DNA of 36,445 nucleotides, taken from Rhodobacter sp. Lineage in GTDB: Bacteria > Pseudomonadota > Alphaproteobacteria > Rhodobacterales > Rhodobacteraceae. A program made the position numbers and the translations under genes. The stretch is taken from the NCBI GenBank assembly GCA_030065095.1, contig JASJDP010000037.1, positions 1 through 36,445 of the forward strand, written 5' to 3'. Below are positions 32,466 to 36,445 of this stretch, piece by piece; positions within the stretch are counted from its first letter, which is position 1; the number at the start of each line of letters is the position of its first letter. The notes beneath the pieces are model-generated. The model did no database searches. It was given only the letters and a program-made list of their open reading frames with translations, and had not been told where the DNA came from.

Positions 32466-33539
32466 TTATTCGGCGGGTTGGCCGAGCGCGGTTTCGTGCA
32501 GGTCGTCGCGATAGGGTTTTGCCGTAGGCGGCAAATTGCGGTGCAGGCGCCAATCAGGGTCCTTGAGCTGTTTCAGGACAGCGGGCAGCGCCTCTTTGTA
32601 GGCTGCCCAGATCGACGGGCTGGGCGCGGGCAGGTCGTGCTTGATCCTTTCGTGCAGCGCGGGCAGGCGGTGATAGGGCACCATCGGGAACATATGGTGC
32701 TCGATATGGTAGTTCATGTTCCAGTAGATGAAGCGGCTGATCGGGTTCATGTAGACCGTGCGCGAGTTCAGCCGGTGGTCCAGCACGTTGTCGTCGAGGC
32801 CGCCGTGCTGAAGATACCCGGTCATGACGAAATGCCAGGCGCCGTAGAGCCGGGGCAGGCCGATGACCATCAGCGGCAGAACCGACCAGGTGGCAAGGGC
32901 AACGGCGACGGTGGCGGCGTAGATCGCTGTCCAGATGCGCGCCACGCGGACGACCGATGCATGTTCGGTCTCGGGGATGAAGCTGGCTTCCTCGGGGTTC
33001 AGCTTGCCGGTGGCGTTCAGGAGCATCCGGCTGATCCCATAGTAGAAATCCGGGAGGCCGATGAACTGCAGCAGTGCCCGTGCGACCGCGACGGGGCGCA
33101 TGATTGCGATTTCGGGATCGCGGCCGACGATCAGGGTGTCGGTATGGTGCCGAAAATGGGACCAGCGCCACGTGACCGGGTTGCGGATGATCATGAAGCA
33201 GGCGATCTGATAGACGGCGTCGTTCATCCAGGAGGTCTTGAACGCGGTGCCGTGCCCCGCCTCGTGCCAGCGTGAATCGCTGGCCGATCCGTAGAGCACA
33301 CCGTAGGCGAGCCAGAACGGTGCCGAGGCCCAGCCGGGCCAGAGCGCGATACCCAGGCCGGCGAACGCGATCATCAGACCATAGTAGATCAGCGTGTCGC
33401 GGATCGCGGGCCGGTCGCTGCGCTTCATCAGCGCCTTCATCTCGGCGCGCGGGATCTCGGAATGGTACCACTCGGCCGAGGCGAGGCCGGATTCGACCGC
33501 GTTCCTGCCGTCGGGTCCCAGAAGGCTGTAGTCGCGCAT
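32466..33539 (-). CDS. Membrane fatty-acid-desaturase-family di-iron protein
   Basis: This is a 357-residue integral membrane protein with the three histidine boxes of the desaturase/hydroxylase family: HEAGH (about residue 91), HFRHH (about 127) and HIEHH (about 280). The hydrophobic segments include LIYYGLMIAFAGLGIALWPG and WTAIYAATVAVALATWSVLP. Such enzymes use a di-iron centre and O2 to desaturate or hydroxylate acyl chains or other substrates. The start at 33539 gives MRDYSLLGPDGRN; the longer opening upstream overlaps the LacI-type gene antisense. It is divergent from that regulator and convergent with the dehydrogenase. Its link to inositol metabolism is unclear. Confidence 0.9.
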   Translation of the reverse strand: MRDYSLLGPDGRNAVESGLASAEWYHSEIPRAEMKALMKRSDRPAIRDTLIYYGLMIAFAGLGIALWPGWASAPFWLAYGVLYGSASDSRWHEAGHGTAFKTSWMNDAVYQIACFMIIRNPVTWRWSHFRHHTDTLIVGRDPEIAIMRPVAVARALLQFIGLPDFYYGISRMLLNATGKLNPEEASFIPETEHASVVRVARIWTAIYAATVAVALATWSVLPLMVIGLPRLYGAWHFVMTGYLQHGGLDDNVLDHRLNSRTVYMNPISRFIYWNMNYHIEHHMFPMVPYHRLPALHERIKHDLPAPSPSIWAAYKEALPAVLKQLKDPDWRLHRNLPPTAKPYRDDLHETALGQPAE

Positions 33540-33642
33540 GGCGGTCCCCCGTGGTTGCGCGCAGGTTAAACCGTCGCGAGGACGGTGCAAGCAGTCTGTG
33601 ATTGCAATTCTCTCAGAACCTCTCAAGAATGATCGATGAAGA

Positions 33643-33658
33643 TGATGGGTTTTCATCA
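33643..33658. promoter_or_regulatory. Candidate LacI-type operator upstream of the regulator gene
   Basis: TGATGGGTTTTCATCA has inverted TGATG/CATCA ends and lies 17 bases before the LacI-family start codon and about 105 bases upstream of the desaturase-family gene. Its first ten bases, TGATGGGTTT, recur in the iolC-iolG control region. Autoregulation is inferred. Confidence 0.55.
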
Positions 33659-33674
33659 GCCAGGGAGGGGATGA

Positions 33675-34706
33675 GTGGCGCGGCGTCCGACGATACAGGA
33701 CATTGCCCGCGAGGCGGGCGTCAGCGTCGCGACGGTCGACCGGGTGCTCAACGGGCGGCTGAAGGTGCGCGAAGAGACCGCGCGCAAGGTCAGCGACGCC
33801 GCACACAGGATCGGCTATCACGCGACCAACCTGATCGAGCAGCGGCTGCGGGCGGATCTGCCCGAGCTGCGGATGGGCTTCGTGCTGCAGAAGGAAAGGC
33901 AGGCGTTCTACCAGACGCTGGCGGCCGAGGCCGACAATGCGGTGCGCACCGCGCCGGGCATCCGGGGCCGGGCGGTCATCGACTTCGCAACTTCGCAGTC
34001 GCCGGCCGAGGTGGCGCAGATGATGCTGTCGATGCGGGGCCGGGTCGATGCGATCGCCGCGACCGCGGTCAACCATCACCAGACCACCGAGGCGGTGCTG
34101 CAGTTGAAGGCCGACGGCATTCCCGTCTTTGCGCTGTTCAACGACTTCGCCCAGGGTGAACGGATAAGTTATATAGGTTTGAATAACTTGAAGGTCGGAC
34201 GCATCGCCGCGTGGATGATCGCGACGGCCGCGCACAAGACCGGAAAGATCGCGATTTTCGTGGGCGGGCACCGCTGGCACGGGCACGAGCTGCGCGAGAC
34301 CGGGTTCCGCAGTTATTTCCGCGAGGCGAAGCCGCAGTTCCAGGTGCTGGACACGCTGGTCAACCTAGAGACCCGGCAACTGACCTACGAGGCCACGCTC
34401 GACCTTCTGGCGCGGCATCCCGATGTGGTCGGCATCTACCTGGCCGGCGGCGGGATGGAGGGCGCGATCCAGGCGCTTCGCGAGGTGCGGCTGGCCGGTC
34501 AGGTGGCGCTGGTGGTCAATGAACTGACGCCCGAATCGCGGTCTGCCCTGAGCGACGGCTTTGTCACCATGGTGATCTCGACCCCGCTGCGTCAGCTTTG
34601 CACCGATCTTGTGAAGCTCGCGAAGGTGCAGGTCAACGAACAGGGTGGACCGGTGCCGAGCCAGCAGTTTCTGGAGCCGGTCCTGTATCTTCCCGAATCG
34701 GTGTGA
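33675..34706 (+). CDS. LacI-family transcriptional regulator of the inositol locus
   Basis: This is a 343-residue repressor-type regulator. Residues 1-60 form the LacI helix-turn-helix and hinge helix (TIQDIAREAGVSVATVDRVLNGR; the recognition helix is SVATVDRVLN, with Asp where Ser is common). The rest is a periplasmic-binding-protein-like sugar sensor (VDAIAATAVNHH, FALFNDF, GKIAIFVGGHRWHGHE, VGIYLAGGGMEGA). The start is GTG at 33675 with GGGAGGGG at 33663-33670; an ATG four bases upstream is out of frame. An inositol or inosose effector is likely from context. Similar motifs upstream of this gene and at iolC-iolG suggest direct control of the cluster. Confidence 0.92.
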   Translation: MARRPTIQDIAREAGVSVATVDRVLNGRLKVREETARKVSDAAHRIGYHATNLIEQRLRADLPELRMGFVLQKERQAFYQTLAAEADNAVRTAPGIRGRAVIDFATSQSPAEVAQMMLSMRGRVDAIAATAVNHHQTTEAVLQLKADGIPVFALFNDFAQGERISYIGLNNLKVGRIAAWMIATAAHKTGKIAIFVGGHRWHGHELRETGFRSYFREAKPQFQVLDTLVNLETRQLTYEATLDLLARHPDVVGIYLAGGGMEGAIQALREVRLAGQVALVVNELTPESRSALSDGFVTMVISTPLRQLCTDLVKLAKVQVNEQGGPVPSQQFLEPVLYLPESV

Positions 34707-34918
34707 CTGAGGGAAAACCATCATCCAGCCCTCGCTCGCCCCATCATTTCTGATAGCTTATGGGTAGGGACGCCTTGACGCGGCGCGCGCGAATCCATCA
34801 CGGTTGCGTTCGCGAAGCGCCGGAAACAGGCGTGTGAAAAGCACTTGAACTGCATAGGACTTCTGCCGGGCTCGGATCCGCGGCCGGCAGGGGGCGCATG
34901 GGGAGGAACACCGACGGA
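34707..34918. promoter_or_regulatory. Gap upstream of the IolI-like gene with half-site motifs
   Basis: GAAAACCATCA (34713-34723) resembles the reverse complement of the TGATGGGTTTTC operator-like sequence but lacks one C. ATCATTTCTGAT (34743-34754) is a small palindrome nearby. A promoter for the IolI-like gene and the transporter genes probably lies here; no clear -35/-10 pair was assigned. Confidence 0.35.
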
Positions 34919-35737
34919 ATGCTGCCGACGGCGCTGAACCATATGGCTGTGCCCGGGATGCGCTGGGATGCGTTTCTGAGCCTTGCGAAAGCCGCGGGGT
35001 GCATTGGCGTCGAGTTTCGCAACGACCTGCCCGGACCGCTGTTCGGTTCCGACGATCCGGCGCTTGTCAAGGCGCGGGCGGCCGCGTCGGGGCTGCGCGT
35101 TCTGACCCTTGCCGAGGTGAAGGCGTTCAACGACTGGTCGGATGGCAAGCGCGACGAAGCCGAGGCGCTGATGCAGATCGCGGTCGCCTGCGGGGCCGAG
35201 GCCGTCAGCCTGATCCCGCGCAATGACGGGCTGGGCCGCGGCAATGGCGAGCGGCAGGCGAACCTGCGCGTCGCGCTGCGCGAGCTGAAGCCGATGCTGG
35301 AGGCGCACCGGCTGACCGGTCTGGTCGAGCCGCTGGGGTTCGAGATCTGTTCCCTGCGGCACAAGGCCGAGGCGGTGGACGCCATCGAGGATCTCGGCGC
35401 CGCCGGGACGTTCAAGCTGGTGCACGACACGTTCCACCACACGCTGGCCGGCGGCGGGCCGATCTTTGCCGCGCATACCGGCATCGTGCATATCTCGGGC
35501 GTCACCGATCCCAGCCTGGCCGTCAGCGAGATGCGCGACGAACACAGGGTGCTGGTCGACGCCAAGGACCGGCTGGGCAATATCGAACAGATCGAGGCGC
35601 TGACGCGCGCGGGCTATCGCGGTCCGGTGTCGTTCGAGCCGTTTGCGCCCGAGGTTCACCGTTTCACCGATCCGCAGGCCGAGCTTGCCGGATCTTTCGA
35701 GTTCATCTCCTCTCGTCTGGCCGGGATGGCCGCATGA
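34919..35737 (+). CDS. IolI-like sugar isomerase/epimerase (TIM barrel)
   Basis: This 272-residue xylose-isomerase-like TIM-barrel protein starts MLPTALNHMAVPGM; GCIGVEFRNDLPG, GLRVLTLAEVKAFNDW, LIPRNDG, GLVEPLGFE (metal Glu), KLVHDTFHH (metal Asp/His) and HISGV follow, and PVSFEPFAPEVH supplies the last metal Glu. The form starting at 34919 is preferred because GGGAGGA (34901-34907) precedes it; an ATG at 34898 would add seven residues. In inositol clusters such proteins act as inosose isomerases (IolI) or related epimerases. It lies 84 bases before the sugar-binding protein gene and may be in the same transcript. Confidence 0.85.
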   Translation: MLPTALNHMAVPGMRWDAFLSLAKAAGCIGVEFRNDLPGPLFGSDDPALVKARAAASGLRVLTLAEVKAFNDWSDGKRDEAEALMQIAVACGAEAVSLIPRNDGLGRGNGERQANLRVALRELKPMLEAHRLTGLVEPLGFEICSLRHKAEAVDAIEDLGAAGTFKLVHDTFHHTLAGGGPIFAAHTGIVHISGVTDPSLAVSEMRDEHRVLVDAKDRLGNIEQIEALTRAGYRGPVSFEPFAPEVHRFTDPQAELAGSFEFISSRLAGMAA

Positions 35738-35759
35738 GACCTGCGAGAGATGAGTAACC

Positions 35760-35771
35760 GCCCGAACGGGC
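35760..35771. other. Small hairpin ahead of the sugar-binding protein gene
   Basis: GCCCG (35760-35764) and CGGGC (35767-35771) form a short perfect hairpin with a 2-base core in the gap between the IolI-like and binding-protein genes. It may be chance in GC-rich DNA. Confidence 0.25.
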
Positions 35772-35821
35772 ATTCCGGTTTCAGGATGGGTGTGCCGGAC
35801 ACCACAAAGGGAGAGTAGACG

Positions 35822-36445
35822 ATGAAGAAACTTCTGATCAGCGCGGGCCTTGTCGCCCTGATGGGCACCGGGGCGGTGGCGCAGGAAATCGGCGCCACGA
35901 TTTCGCGGTTCGACGATAACTGGCTGACGGTGATGCGCAACGGCATGACCGAGCATGCCGCCAGCCTCGACGGCGTGTCGCTGCAGATGGAAGACGCGAC
36001 CGACGACCTCGCCAAGCAGATCGACCAGGTGAAGAACTTCGTCGCGTCCGGCGTCGATGCGATTATCGTGAACATCGTCGACACCTCGGCCGGTGCGGCG
36101 GTGACCGAAGCTGCCGGCAATGTGCCGCTGGTGTTCGTTAACCGCGAGCCCGACAACGTCAACGAATTGCCGCCGACCCAGGCCTTCGTGGCCTCCAACG
36201 AGATCGAGTCCGGCACGCTGAGCGCGTTCCAGGTTTGCAACAACCTGCGCGCCATGGGTCTCGCCGGCGGCGCACGCGGCTATCTGATGAACGGTCAGCT
36301 GTCGAACCAGGCCGCGGTGCAGCGCACTAAGGACGTCTATGACGTCATCGGCATGGATATGTGCAACTTCATGGAAATCATCGGCGAGCAGACCGCGAAC
36401 TGGTCGCGCGACGAGGCCCAGGACTTGATGACCAACTGGCTGTCG
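35822..36445 (+). CDS. Ribose/inositol-type ABC sugar-binding protein, N-terminal part
   Basis: The gene runs off the window end, leaving 208 codons. It starts with a signal peptide (MKKLLISAGLVALMGTGAVA, cleaved before QEIG). The mature part matches the RbsB-like (type I periplasmic binding) family: ATISRFDDNWLTVMRNGM, DDLAKQIDQVKNFVASGVDA, IIVNIVDTSAG, PLVFVNREPD and FVASNEIESG. GGGAGAG lies upstream of the ATG. Placed in an inositol locus, it is most likely the binding protein of an inositol ABC importer (IbpA/IatA-like), with permease and ATPase expected beyond the window. Four visible cysteine codons are absent from the signal peptide region, so it is not a lipoprotein. Confidence 0.92.
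   Translation, partial: MKKLLISAGLVALMGTGAVAQEIGATISRFDDNWLTVMRNGMTEHAASLDGVSLQMEDATDDLAKQIDQVKNFVASGVDAIIVNIVDTSAGAAVTEAAGNVPLVFVNREPDNVNELPPTQAFVASNEIESGTLSAFQVCNNLRAMGLAGGARGYLMNGQLSNQAAVQRTKDVYDVIGMDMCNFMEIIGEQTANWSRDEAQDLMTNWLS

Noticed and set aside
32466-34286. Extended 606-residue form of the desaturase-family gene
   Set aside because: The first 249 residues would be antisense to the LacI-type regulator; the family start is at 33539.
1-36445. CRISPR arrays, tRNA or rRNA genes, transposases, phage genes
   Set aside because: No regularly spaced identical repeats, cloverleaf-like sequences or recognisable mobile-element proteins were found by reading the window.

Overview
The window is high-GC DNA with tightly packed, often ATGA-overlapping operons. 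Family content, codon use and the repeat types point to an alphaproteobacterium, most likely a member of the Rhodobacteraceae. This placement is inferred from gene content; there is no rRNA gene in the window. No tRNA, rRNA, CRISPR array or insertion sequence was seen.

Region 1 (1-7139) is mostly housekeeping. It holds the tail of an amino-acid ABC ATPase with a clear terminator, a small secreted protein with a duplicated Cys-containing unit, argB (minus strand), ttcA, a membrane-anchored degenerate-GGDEF/EAL phosphodiesterase, yidC and engB.

Region 2 (7145-17546) is an amino-sugar / peptidoglycan-sugar catabolic locus built around one divergent, AT-rich promoter (10982-11150). Leftward run a BadF-type sugar kinase, a GntR/UTRA regulator, a SIS-domain isomerase/deaminase and nagA, joined by ATGA overlaps or a 2-base gap. 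Rightward run murQ, a family-1 solute-binding protein, two permeases, a Gfo/Idh/MocA protein and the ABC ATPase. Together they could import GlcNAc/MurNAc-type sugars, phosphorylate them, remove the lactyl ether, deacetylate and deaminate to fructose-6-phosphate. The promoter carries two mirrored pairs of 11-bp-spaced direct repeats. Two intercistronic gaps of the transporter operon carry unusual palindromic DNA (13369-13486 and 15408-15508).

Region 3 (17657-23081, minus strand) encodes a group 3b (sulfhydrogenase-type) cytoplasmic [NiFe]-hydrogenase. The order of transcription is FeS beta subunit, a cyclic-nucleotide-binding-fold protein, FAD/NAD(P) gamma subunit, small subunit, large subunit and endopeptidase. 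No hyp maturation genes lie in the window. An FNR/FixK-type box (23272-23285) lies between this operon and the next gene.

Region 4 (23361-24540) is a lower-GC patch holding one cytoplasmic trypsin-like protease-fold protein. It is followed by a strong hairpin terminator and an orphan peptide-type solute-binding protein (24581-26161, minus).

Region 5 (26273-36445) is a myo-inositol catabolism locus. A class II aldolase (IolJ-like), iolB and iolC lie on the minus strand. An iolG-like dehydrogenase, iolE, a second Gfo/Idh/MocA dehydrogenase, a LacI-type regulator, an IolI-like isomerase and the start of a sugar-binding protein gene lie on the plus strand. A fatty-acid-desaturase-family gene sits among them on the minus strand. 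iolD and iolA are not in the window. The kinase IolC is short and lacks the fused DUF2090 domain common in proteobacteria, and its start codon is problematic.
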